The translations under genes were made by a program, and so were the position numbers. Below are positions 1 through 6,675 of a stretch of 10,090 nt of DNA, piece after piece. Numbering within the stretch: the first letter of the stretch is position 1; the number at the start of each line of letters is the position of its first letter. This DNA comes from Pseudomonadota bacterium (GTDB lineage Bacteria; Pseudomonadota; Gammaproteobacteria; Woeseiales; Woeseiaceae): NCBI GenBank assembly GCA_027295475.1, contig JAPUKV010000243.1, positions 1-10,090 of the forward strand, written 5' to 3'. The notes under the pieces were generated by a model. That model had not been told where the DNA came from. It was given only the letters and a program-made list of their open reading frames with translations, and did not search any database.

Positions 1-999
1 CACGGCGTCGCAAGGAACTTGCGGACACTGACAACGGACGATGCAGCTGCTCTGGTACGTGGATCCCGACACGTCGAAGCGTTCGTACCCGAAATCAGCG
101 AGCGGTATCAGGTCAAATACGGTAACCATAATATTAACGTCGGAATTCTGGGTACGACGCCCAACTATCCGATTGTCCATGGATTTGAAATGGCACTCGG
201 CGAAATGTTTACAGCGTCGCACGACTCGGGCCGAAAAAGGGTGGCAGTCGTAGGCAACGAAATACCCGGGATGCTGGATACCGATGCGACCGGTATCCTC
301 GGTCGCACTATCGCAATACGCTCGATCAACTTTGAAGTGATCGGGGTCCTCGAGGCGAAGGGCACGACGGGCTGGAGAAATCCTGATGATGACATTTGGA
401 TTCCCCTTAGAACGGCACAGTTCCGCGTAACCGGCACCGACAAAGTGGAGACGATCAGCGCGAAGGTGGCACCTGGTTCGAGTGTTGAATTGGCGATGGT
501 CGATATCGAACGCGTGTTACGTCGCGAGCACGGGATTTTGCCGGGCAAGGACAATGACTTTGCAATTCACGATCGCAAGCAATTCTTTGAGGCGCGACAG
601 GAAGCCACACAAGTATTTACCTATCTGCTGGCAGGCATTGCCGGCGTAAGCCTGCTTGTCGGTGGCATAGGCATCATGAACATCATGTTGGTTACGGTCA
701 CCGAGAGAACACGGGAAATCGGCATTCGCAAGGCCCTGGGAGCGACGAAGGGCAATATTCTTTTGCAATTCCTGGTCGAGTCGATGACGCTCTGTCTGAT
801 CGGCGGTGCCCTGGGTCTTGCGGTCGGGGCAGGCGCCGCGATGTTCGCCGCCAAATTTGCCGGATGGCAGACTGTGGTGACATCGGGTTCGGTGCTCACG
901 GCCTTCATATTCAGTGCTGCAGTCGGACTCTTCTTCGGCATCATGCCGGCGAAAAGGGCAGCGAATCTCGATCCCATCGACGCCCTGAGACACGAGTAA
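1..999 (+). CDS. ABC transporter permease, MacB/FtsX type (5' end cut off)
   Basis: Inner-membrane permease of the MacB-like (COG0577) ABC transporter group, which uses a partner ATPase to drive periplasmic export or mechanotransmission rather than classical channel transport. The reading frame is open from the first base of the window, so the N-terminus with the first membrane helix is missing; 332 residues are visible. The first ~200 are the periplasmic MacB-type domain. Next comes the FtsX domain: a membrane helix encoded around 616-696, the hallmark cytoplasmic loop TERTREIGIRKALGA (about 700-747), then helices around 766-840 and 883-957. The C-terminus, PAKRAANLDPIDALRHE, is the usual end of this family. 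A TTG at 19 could be read as a start, but the coding similarity runs through it, so I treat the gene as truncated by the window. The substrate cannot be inferred; the ATPase and any membrane-fusion protein would lie upstream. The family call is firm, the specific role unknown. Confidence 0.93.
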   Translation, partial: HGVARNLRTLTTDDAAALVRGSRHVEAFVPEISERYQVKYGNHNINVGILGTTPNYPIVHGFEMALGEMFTASHDSGRKRVAVVGNEIPGMLDTDATGILGRTIAIRSINFEVIGVLEAKGTTGWRNPDDDIWIPLRTAQFRVTGTDKVETISAKVAPGSSVELAMVDIERVLRREHGILPGKDNDFAIHDRKQFFEARQEATQVFTYLLAGIAGVSLLVGGIGIMNIMLVTVTERTREIGIRKALGATKGNILLQFLVESMTLCLIGGALGLAVGAGAAMFAAKFAGWQTVVTSGSVLTAFIFSAAVGLFFGIMPAKRAANLDPIDALRHE

Positions 1000-1067
1000 T
1001 TCAGGGCTACGTTGTAATAAAAGGGGTGCATCGCCGGTCAGATCGGCAGTCCCCAGGAGTATTTGAG

Positions 1068-1748
1068 ATGTCAGCCACCCAAAATGTCACTCGCGCAACG
1101 TTTGTCGTGCTGTTGATCGCATCGCTCGTCGTCTCAGTCTGCCGACAGGGGATCGCTGCCGACGATTTTACTTTGCCATCGAAGGCGGAAGACATATCGC
1201 CTTTGCAGGTTGGTGACCGCGCACCGGCGTTCACCGTTCGGACGGTCGAGGATGAACCCTACGATTTCGATCCGGATAATCTCGAACGTCCGACCATTTT
1301 GATTTCTTTCCGTGGCGGCTGGTGCCCCTACTGCAATATGCACTTATCCGAACTCAGGCACGTCATCCCGGAAATAAGAGCAAACGGTTTCGATGTGCTT
1401 TTTCTGAGTAACGATCGCCCGGGCCAACTTTATTCCAGCTTGAAAATGGAAACACAGGAGGATATTGACGGACTGGACTACGTCATCCTGTCGGACGCTG
1501 ATATCAATGCCGCACGAGCTTTTGGTACTGCCTTCACTGTTGCCGAGCGGCTCGCCGACTATCTGGACGACAAGGGCCGCGACTACGACGAGTCATCGAT
1601 CAGCAAGTATCGGGCACTCGCAGTGCCTTCTGTTTATGTTATAGATGCATCCGGTGAAATATCGTTTGTTTATGCCAATCCAAATTATAAAGTGCGGCTA
1701 TCCGCAGAGGCGCTGAAAGAAGCGGCAGACAAAGTCCTGTCGGATTAA
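1068..1748 (+). CDS. Exported peroxiredoxin-like (AhpC/TSA family) protein
   Basis: Thioredoxin-fold protein of the AhpC/TSA peroxiredoxin-like group, 226 residues, probably acting in the periplasm on peroxides or protein thiols. The start is ATG 1068, preceded by a good ribosome binding site AGGAG at 1055-1059 (8 nt spacing). A more upstream in-frame ATG (864) lies inside the permease gene and is rejected. Residues 1-31 form a signal peptide: a short N-region with R9, a hydrophobic core (FVVLLIASLVVSV) and a likely cut after A30 or A31. Cys25 is not in a good lipobox. The core starts with LQVGDRAPAFTVRTVEDEPY (46-65). The active-site segment FRGGWCPYC (81-89) has Cys86 and Cys89 as a CxxC pair, typical of the PRX-like2 type rather than the classical 2-Cys enzymes. 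The segment AVPSVYVIDASGEISFVYANPNY near the C-terminus is the usual cis-Pro strand region. It follows the permease by 68 nt on the same strand, so co-transcription is possible. True peroxidase activity is inferred, not shown. Confidence 0.88.
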   Translation: MSATQNVTRATFVVLLIASLVVSVCRQGIAADDFTLPSKAEDISPLQVGDRAPAFTVRTVEDEPYDFDPDNLERPTILISFRGGWCPYCNMHLSELRHVIPEIRANGFDVLFLSNDRPGQLYSSLKMETQEDIDGLDYVILSDADINAARAFGTAFTVAERLADYLDDKGRDYDESSISKYRALAVPSVYVIDASGEISFVYANPNYKVRLSAEALKEAADKVLSD

Positions 1749-1800
1749 GGGAATCCGGTCATTGTCGAGAGTCAGACCCACTGCTGTCCCATAAACCGGG

Positions 1801-1819
1801 CATGTCGATCGAGGACATG
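1801..1819. repeat. Small perfect hairpin, 6-bp stem
   Basis: CATGTC (1801-1806) pairs with GACATG (1814-1819) around a 7-nt loop. It lies 53 bases after the stop codon of the peroxiredoxin-like gene and just upstream of a larger inverted repeat. No T-run follows, so it does not look like an intrinsic terminator. A stem this short can arise by chance. It is recorded because it adds to the cluster of folded segments in this gap. Confidence 0.35.
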
Positions 1820-1821
1820 AA

Positions 1822-1917
1822 TTGCCAGTCTTCACTCTGAGACACGCCGCAAGTACGTCCCTGTAGGCTCGGGGCCCGCATCCCTGCGGGCCACGGTCTC
1901 AGACTGAAGCCTGCCAA
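1822..1917. repeat. Imperfect 22-bp inverted repeat enclosing a GC-rich hairpin (possible dispersed intergenic repeat)
   Basis: The left arm 1822-1843 and the right arm 1896-1917 are reverse complements at 19 of 22 positions. The inner 14 bases of each arm (1830-1843, ending TCTGAGAC; 1896-1909, starting GTCTCAGA) match at 13 of 14. Between the arms lie 52 bases containing a second, perfect 7-bp stem at 1873-1892. The element fills much of the 247-base gap (1749-1995) between two + strand genes. It encodes no plausible protein: a minus-strand open frame across it has no family-like sequence. The architecture (conserved outer arms, a central hairpin with loop ATCCCT) resembles palindromic intergenic repeats of gammaproteobacterial chromosomes, but only one copy is in the window, so that is inference. 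In RNA it could fold into a long stem at the 3' end of the upstream message and act in stability or termination. Confidence 0.6.
1873..1892. repeat. Perfect 7-bp GC-rich hairpin inside the larger repeat
   Basis: GGCCCGC (1873-1879) and GCGGGCC (1886-1892) are exact reverse complements around the 6-nt loop ATCCCT. All seven pairs are G-C, so the hairpin would be very stable in RNA. The bases directly after it are ACGGTCTC, not a T-run, which argues against a classical rho-independent terminator; the nearest T-run is at 1942-1947, some 50 bases on. It sits near the centre of the 1822-1917 inverted repeat and is probably part of the same element. Confidence 0.65.
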
Positions 1918-1995
1918 CCCATGCCCGGAGTGATTCACCCCTTTTTTGTGTTTATGATGCGGCTTCGGTGACCGGTATTCGGAGGCAACCGGCGT

Positions 1996-3330
1996 ATGGC
2001 GACGAACGGGACGCATGACAACAACGGCCCGATAGCACGAATAATCAAGGCCGCCACCAAGATCGAAGCAAACGAACTCAGGGCGACAATCTTGTCGTTC
2101 CTGTTCGTGTTTACGTTGATGGCGGCGTACTTTATTTTGCGTCCGGTACGTGACGCGTTGTCCAGCGACTGGAGCGATGCCGAGCTAAGCTGGCTCTGGA
2201 CTTCGACTTTCTTTTTTAGCTTTGTTGCTGTCAGCGTATATGGTGCGGTTATTTCCAGGGTTCAGTTCAAGAATCTGGTCCCCAGCGTCTATGCGTTTTT
2301 CTCGTTTTCGTTCTTTGTCTTTTACTTCGGGTCGTCCTTCGTGGAAAACCCGACCTATATCGATAAGTCTTTTTATGTCTGGCTCAGCGTCTTCAGTCTG
2401 TTTCATATTTCGGTGTTCTGGAGCTTCATGTCGGATTTGTTTTCCAGGGATCAGGCGCCGCGCCTCTTCGGAATCATCGCGACGGGCGCCAGCACCGGCG
2501 CGATTGTCGGTCCGACGATCCCGACCTTTTTTGCCGACAGCCTGGGGGCGACTAATCTGATGTTGATCGCAGCAGTGATGCTGTTGATCCCGATCGTGAT
2601 TATCAGGGAGCTGGAGAAGCTTAAAGTCACCGAACTCGGTAACGAGGATGTGCATGCGGACCTGAGTGCGCAGCAGGCAATTGGCAAGAATCCGTTTGCG
2701 GGATTCGAATTGTTCCTTCGCAAGCCCTTTTTACTCGGCATCGGGCTCTTCATCCTGCTTTACGTCGCGATCAGCACATTCGTCTATTTTGAGATCAAGA
2801 ATCTGCTGGTCGATGTTGATCGCGATGCAAGAATGCAGATCTGGGGCGGGATTGATCTTGCAGTCAATTCGCTCGCAATTGTCACCGCAGTTTTCGCGAC
2901 CGGCCGGCTCGCGACGAAGTTTGGCATGTCAATTACCCTTGCGCTGGTCCCCGCCCTGATCGTTTTCGGACTACTAATCGTTGCTATCGCACCTATCATT
3001 GCTGTTGTGGCCGGGCTGCAAATCGTGCGTCGCGCCGGCAACTACGCGATTACGAGGCCAGGCCGGGAGATGTTGTTTACGGTTGTCGACAGGGAGACGC
3101 GATTCAAGGCGAAGCCGGTTATCGATATCGTCGTCTATCGCGGTGGCGACATGGTGACTGCATGGGGCTTCACGGCATTAACGGCCGGCTTGGGATTGGG
3201 GCTTGGCGCGGTCGCAGCGATCGGTGCGGGCATTGCAGTAGTCTGGGCAGTCGTCGGCGTGTATCTCGGTCGGTCATACCATCGTGCTGCTGCCGTGGCC
3301 GATGCTGCCGTGCCGCCTGGCGAACAATAA
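1996..3330 (+). CDS. ATP/ADP translocase-like (TLC family) membrane transporter
   Basis: Polytopic inner-membrane protein, 444 residues, related to the nucleotide (ATP:ADP antiporter, Npt/TLC) family within the MFS-like transporters. I count about 11-12 hydrophobic segments: roughly 30-47, 64-86, 92-112, 124-146, 156-177, 184-202, 243-264, 284-300, 310-343 (probably two) and 386-424 (two). Family-like signatures are FTLMAAYFILRPVRDAL (38-54) near the N-terminus and REMLFTVVDRETRFKAK followed by YRGGD (357-384) before the last helices. Start ATG 1996 has GGAGG at 1981-1985, 10 nt upstream, and the residues before the first helix are hydrophilic as expected. The best-studied relatives import host ATP in obligate intracellular bacteria and plastids; shorter homologues in free-living proteobacteria have no established substrate, so nucleotide exchange should not be assumed here. 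It is followed after 13 nt by the thiolase gene, suggesting one transcript. The C-terminal tail (about 425-444) is Ala-rich and soluble. Confidence 0.8.
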   Translation: MATNGTHDNNGPIARIIKAATKIEANELRATILSFLFVFTLMAAYFILRPVRDALSSDWSDAELSWLWTSTFFFSFVAVSVYGAVISRVQFKNLVPSVYAFFSFSFFVFYFGSSFVENPTYIDKSFYVWLSVFSLFHISVFWSFMSDLFSRDQAPRLFGIIATGASTGAIVGPTIPTFFADSLGATNLMLIAAVMLLIPIVIIRELEKLKVTELGNEDVHADLSAQQAIGKNPFAGFELFLRKPFLLGIGLFILLYVAISTFVYFEIKNLLVDVDRDARMQIWGGIDLAVNSLAIVTAVFATGRLATKFGMSITLALVPALIVFGLLIVAIAPIIAVVAGLQIVRRAGNYAITRPGREMLFTVVDRETRFKAKPVIDIVVYRGGDMVTAWGFTALTAGLGLGLGAVAAIGAGIAVVWAVVGVYLGRSYHRAAAVADAAVPPGEQ

Positions 3331-3343
3331 TGGGGAAGTGATT

Positions 3344-4552
3344 ATGCCGGAAGCCTGGATTTGCGATGCCATTCGAACGCCAATTGGACGATACGGCGGG
3401 ATGTTGTCATCGCTGCGGACGGACGACCTCGGGGCGATTCCCCTTCGGGCGCTGATCGAGCGGCATCAAAGTTTGCCGGCTGAGGCGATCGACGACGTCG
3501 TCTACGGCTGCGCCAACCAGGCCGGCGAAGACAATCGTAATGTCGCCCGCATGTCTTTGTTACTTGCCGGCCTACCGGCGTCCGTACCTGCTGCGACCGT
3601 CAACCGGCTTTGCGGCTCAGGTATGAACGCGGTCGGCAATGCGGCGCACGCAATCAATGCTGGTGACGCGAACATCGTGCTTGCCGGTGGCGTCGAGTCG
3701 ATGTCGCGTGCGCCATTCGTCATTGCGAAATCGACTATGGCCTTCGACCGGAACGCGGAGATCTACGACACGACACTGGGCTGGCGATTCGTCAACCGGA
3801 AACTCGAGGAACTGTACGGCGTTGATTCCATGTCTGAGACGGCTGAGAATGTTTCCCGTGACTACGATATCTCCCGTGAAGACCAGGACCGGTTTGCGTT
3901 GCGCAGCCAGCAGAAAGCCGCGGATGCGATCTCGAACGGGCGTCTGAAAAATGAGATTACGCAGGTTTCAGTCCCGCAGCGACGTGGCGACCCGGTGCTT
4001 GTCGATACGGACGAGCACCCGCGCGCGGACTCGACTATTGAGGGCCTTGGGAAATTGCGGCCGATTGTCCGCAAGGACGGCACGGTAACGGCCGGCAACG
4101 CAGCGGGGATCAATGACGGGGCTTGTGCATTACTGGTCGCCTCCGACGATGCTGTCAGCGAACACGGACTGACACCGATGGCTAAGATAGTGGCCTGGGC
4201 CTCGGCCGGCGTCGAACCACGCATCATGGGGATCGGGCCGGTTCCGGCGTCGCGCAAGGTGCTCGGGCTTGCGGGCCTGACGATCGAGCAAATGGATGTT
4301 ATCGAGTTGAACGAAGCATTTGCGGCCCAGGGGCTTGCTGTGCTGCGGGAGCTTGGTATTGCCGACGACGCAGAAAATGTAAATCCCAACGGTGGTGCCA
4401 TCGCATTGGGTCACCCGTTGGGGATGTCGGGGGCGCGACTGGTCACAACGGCTGCGTATCAACTGCAGCGAACGGCTGGTCGATACGCGCTTTGCACGAT
4501 GTGCATCGGCGTGGGGCAGGGGATAGCGATGATCATCGAGCGTGCCTCGTGA
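3344..4552 (+). CDS. pcaF: 3-oxoadipyl-CoA thiolase (acetyl-CoA C-acyltransferase family)
   Basis: Cytoplasmic thiolase, 402 residues, full length for the family (about 400). It cleaves 3-oxoadipyl-CoA with CoA to succinyl-CoA and acetyl-CoA, the last step of the beta-ketoadipate and phenylacetate routes. Catalytic features are all present: nucleophile Cys90 in NRLCGSGM, His357 in GGAIALGHPLGMSGAR, and Cys387 in CTMCIGVGQG. Segments such as GCANQAGEDNRNVARM (55-70), GGVESMSRAPFV and NPNGGAIALGHP follow PcaF/PaaJ proteins much more closely than generic PhaA thiolases. Start ATG 3344 has GGGGAAG at 3332-3338, 5 nt upstream; a longer frame from 3284 would overlap the transporter gene and adds non-family sequence. 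It sits 13 nt after the transporter and its stop abuts the nitroreductase start, so the three are likely co-transcribed. No CoA-transferase (pcaIJ) or other aromatic-degradation gene is in view, so the exact substrate could also be a related 3-oxoacyl-CoA. Confidence 0.9.
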   Translation: MPEAWICDAIRTPIGRYGGMLSSLRTDDLGAIPLRALIERHQSLPAEAIDDVVYGCANQAGEDNRNVARMSLLLAGLPASVPAATVNRLCGSGMNAVGNAAHAINAGDANIVLAGGVESMSRAPFVIAKSTMAFDRNAEIYDTTLGWRFVNRKLEELYGVDSMSETAENVSRDYDISREDQDRFALRSQQKAADAISNGRLKNEITQVSVPQRRGDPVLVDTDEHPRADSTIEGLGKLRPIVRKDGTVTAGNAAGINDGACALLVASDDAVSEHGLTPMAKIVAWASAGVEPRIMGIGPVPASRKVLGLAGLTIEQMDVIELNEAFAAQGLAVLRELGIADDAENVNPNGGAIALGHPLGMSGARLVTTAAYQLQRTAGRYALCTMCIGVGQGIAMIIERAS

Positions 4553-4554
4553 AA

Positions 4555-5133
4555 ATGGCTGCCGCCAAAGACCTGAAACAGAACCTGCGCCGACTCGCGG
4601 AACGCATCCGCGGCCGGCGAACCATAAAACTGTTTCTGCAAACACCAGTAAGCCGGCAAGTGATACTCGACGCGATAGAAGTTGCACGCTGGGCGCCGAA
4701 CCATCACGTCACAGAGCCCTGGCATTTCTATCTGCTGGGCGAAAACGCAATGAAGGCAAACGTCGAACTCATTCGCCAGATTACGGCTGACAAAAAAGAC
4801 GTGAAGAGGGCCGATTTCAAGGCAAAAGCGGCGACAGAAATACCCGGCTGGCTCGTTGTCACCTGCAGGAGATCAGAGGACGAGGTGTTGCAAAGGGAAG
4901 ACTACGCGAGCTGCTGCTGTGCGATGCAGAACCTGATGCTGTATTTGTCGGAGGCAGGCGTCGGTTCGAAGTGGGCCACGGGCGCAATTGTCGAGGACGA
5001 ACGGTTTTTCGACATGCTCGGTGCCGATCAAGAGCAGGAGTTGGTTGTCGGTGTCTTGCGATACGGCTATCCGAAAACCATACCGGTCCAGTCGAGAAAG
5101 GATATCAGCGATATCGTTACTGAACTGGAGTAG
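4555..5133 (+). CDS. Nitroreductase family (FMN-dependent) protein
   Basis: Small flavin oxidoreductase of the nitroreductase superfamily, 192 residues, close to the family's usual 180-220. These enzymes normally form FMN-bound dimers and pass electrons from NAD(P)H to nitro compounds, quinones or other acceptors; the natural substrate here is unknown. The N-terminal phosphate-binding segment is RRTIKLF (21-27), followed by ARWAPNHHVTEPWHFYLLG (44-62), which resembles the YdjA-like branch. The C-terminal half has DYASCCCAMQNLMLYLSEAG (117-136) and GSKWATG (137-143), the usual dimer/flavin region. Three consecutive cysteines (120-122) are unusual. ATG 4555 lies 2 nt after the thiolase stop (4550-4552). 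An in-frame GTG at 4549 would give a 4-base GTGA overlap and two more residues. Neither has a strong ribosome binding site, so translational coupling to the thiolase is likely. Its pairing with a thiolase suggests a shared pathway, but that is inference. Confidence 0.85.
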   Translation: MAAAKDLKQNLRRLAERIRGRRTIKLFLQTPVSRQVILDAIEVARWAPNHHVTEPWHFYLLGENAMKANVELIRQITADKKDVKRADFKAKAATEIPGWLVVTCRRSEDEVLQREDYASCCCAMQNLMLYLSEAGVGSKWATGAIVEDERFFDMLGADQEQELVVGVLRYGYPKTIPVQSRKDISDIVTELE

Positions 5134-5211
5134 CCTGAGCACTGCATTTCACTGCTTTGAAGGCATCATGGGTCGGAACTTCAAACAAACAAATTAAGGT
5201 CTCGGTTTCGA

Positions 5212-5436
5212 ATGACATCATGGCTGAAAATCGCACTGCGAAAAGACGTCGTGCTGCGGGGATTGAAGGTTGGCGGCATCGTCGGCACGATACTCGTTGC
5301 AATCAATCAGGGTGATTTACTATTGGCCGGGACCGTGTCGGTAGCAGCGCTGTGGAAAATATCGCTGACGTACTGTGTGCCTTACTGTGTTTCTACCTAC
5401 GCGAGCGTGTCGGCGATCCGCTCGGCATCAGAATAG
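5212..5436 (+). CDS. nrtS: NrtS-type small nitrate/nitrite transporter
   Basis: Very small membrane protein, 74 residues, with two hydrophobic helices (about 17-33 and 44-64). It carries the pattern I associate with the NrtS family: INQGDLLLAG (31-40) between the helices and LTYCVPYCVSTYASV (52-66) in the second. NrtS proteins were described in marine bacteria and a marine cyanobacterium as short nitrate/nitrite transporters that probably work as oligomers in the inner membrane. ATG 5212 is the only sensible start; the site upstream (AAGG at 5195-5198) is weak and far. It lies 78 nt after the nitroreductase on the same strand, so it may be read from that operon or its own promoter. No nitrate reductase, nitrite reductase or nitrogen regulator is in the window, so it stands apart from a typical nitrate cluster. 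It converges on hutI with 15 nt between the stop codons. Family assignment rests on remembered motifs. Confidence 0.78.
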   Translation: MTSWLKIALRKDVVLRGLKVGGIVGTILVAINQGDLLLAGTVSVAALWKISLTYCVPYCVSTYASVSAIRSASE

Positions 5437-5439
5437 CGT

Positions 5440-5451
5440 GGTGCCGGCACC
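5440..5451. repeat. Perfect 12-bp palindrome in the convergent nrtS-hutI gap
   Basis: GGTGCCGGCACC is its own exact reverse complement and fills 12 of the 15 bases between the two converging stop codons (5434-5436 and 5452-5454). A transcript from either strand could form a 4-bp GC stem with a 4-nt loop. There is no T-run on either side, so evidence for a bidirectional terminator is weak. It could also be a chance palindrome. Confidence 0.4.
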
Positions 5452-6675
5452 TTACGCGCGAAAGATTTCGCGTCCGCCTATGAAGAGGTCCGATAGCTCG
5501 TTTAGTCCAAGCCAGTAGGTCAATTCCCTGGGGTGACCGATGTTCCATACCGCGACATCGGCACGTTTGCCTGTCTCAAGTGTGCCGCGATCGTGCAGAA
5601 GACCCAGGGCGCGAGCAGCCTCTCTTGTCGTCCCGGCAAGACATTCCTCGGGTGTCAGCTTGAAGAGTGACGTTGCAAGATTCATCGCCGATCGAAGCGA
5701 GCAAACCGGCGATGTACCGGGATTGCAATCGGTGGCAACGGCAATCGGCACTTGCTCTTCCCTTAATCTGTCGACAGGCGGCAGCTGCGCCTGGCCGAGC
5801 GTCAGGAAAGCGCCCGGTAGCAGAACGGCAACACTGCCCGCAGCGGCGAGTGCGGTTACGCCTTCTTTCGACGTATATTCGAGGTGATCTGCCGACAACG
5901 CGTGGAAGCTTGCGGCGAGTTCAGCACCACCGCAGTCGGACAACTGATCCGCATGCAGTTTCACGGGCAGGTTCAGCGACTGAGCCGTTTCGAACAATCG
6001 CGCAATCTGATCTGTTGAAAAAGCAATGCCCTCGCAGTAGGCGTCAACAGCATCGACGAGCCCTTCGTCGACTGCTCGCGGCAGAGCTTCCTCGCATAAC
6101 ATCTCGATGTACTGATCTGCCTTGCCTGTAAATTCCGCCGGAACCGTATGCGCACCTAGAAACGATGTCGACGTCGAAATGCCGGACGATCCTGCCAGCG
6201 AACGTGCGACGCGCAGCATCTTGAGCTCGTTTTCGACATCCAGTCCGTACCCTGATTTGATCTCGACTGTTGCCACACCTTCACGGGCAAGCGAATTTAA
6301 TCGTACGACGGCCGAGTTTGCGAGTTCATCCGAACTGGCGCTGCGTGTTTCATTGACGGTCGACAAAATGCCGCCGCCTGCTTTTGCAATTTCCTCGTAC
6401 GACACACCCATGAGTCTTTGCTCGAATTCTTCCGCGCGGTTGCCACCGAATACCACATGGGTATGACAGTCAATTAATGCGGGCGTCAGCCATCGGTTTT
6501 GGAGCGACAGGGTCCTGCAGTTGATGCCGGAGGGCAGTTCCGATTCCGGCCCAACCCAGGCGATTTTGCCGTCGGCGATGCCGAGTGCGCCATGCTCAAT
6601 GACACCGTACGCGACATCACTTTCTTGCATCGTCGCGATGCGGGCGTTCGTCAGTAGTAAGTCCCATGAGGGCAT
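5452..6675 (-). CDS. hutI: Imidazolonepropionase
   Basis: Cytoplasmic amidohydrolase, 407 residues (family about 405), that opens 4-imidazolone-5-propanoate to N-formimino-L-glutamate, the third step of histidine degradation. Metal-site residues are in place: His71 and His73 in DCHTHVVFGGNRAEEF, His241 in KLHADQLSDCGGAEL and Asp316 in VATDCNPGTSPV. Substrate-site segments KSGYGLD (140-146) and LGAHTVP (173-179, with His176) and His264 in SADHLEYTS are also typical. I chose the ATG whose first base is 6675 because it gives the normal N-terminus (MPSWDLLLTNARI) and has AGGA a few bases upstream on the minus strand. A longer frame starting at 6741 would add 22 unrelated residues and run through the regulatory gap. 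It is transcribed divergently from hutF, with a HutC-type operator 71 nt upstream of its start, and ends 15 nt from the converging nrtS gene. The usual hut enzymes are split between the two strands here. Confidence 0.97.
   Translation of the reverse strand: MPSWDLLLTNARIATMQESDVAYGVIEHGALGIADGKIAWVGPESELPSGINCRTLSLQNRWLTPALIDCHTHVVFGGNRAEEFEQRLMGVSYEEIAKAGGGILSTVNETRSASSDELANSAVVRLNSLAREGVATVEIKSGYGLDVENELKMLRVARSLAGSSGISTSTSFLGAHTVPAEFTGKADQYIEMLCEEALPRAVDEGLVDAVDAYCEGIAFSTDQIARLFETAQSLNLPVKLHADQLSDCGGAELAASFHALSADHLEYTSKEGVTALAAAGSVAVLLPGAFLTLGQAQLPPVDRLREEQVPIAVATDCNPGTSPVCSLRSAMNLATSLFKLTPEECLAGTTREAARALGLLHDRGTLETGKRADVAVWNIGHPRELTYWLGLNELSDLFIGGREIFRA

Noticed and set aside
864..1067. 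N-terminal extension of the peroxiredoxin-like gene back to 864
   Set aside because: It overlaps the end of the permease gene and would bury the signal peptide; ATG 1068 has a strong AGGAG site.
1929..1948. Possible intrinsic terminator: GTGATTCAC followed by a run of six T
   Set aside because: The apparent stem leaves a one-base loop and only about four pairs, so no stable hairpin precedes the T-run.
1972..1992. Hairpin CCGGT/ACCGG with the transporter's ribosome binding site in its loop
   Set aside because: Only five base pairs with an 11-nt loop; too weak to claim an RNA switch without comparative support.
1759..2016. Minus-strand open frame of 85 codons across the intergenic repeat
   Set aside because: It overlaps the inverted repeat and the next gene's start, with a translation that looks random.
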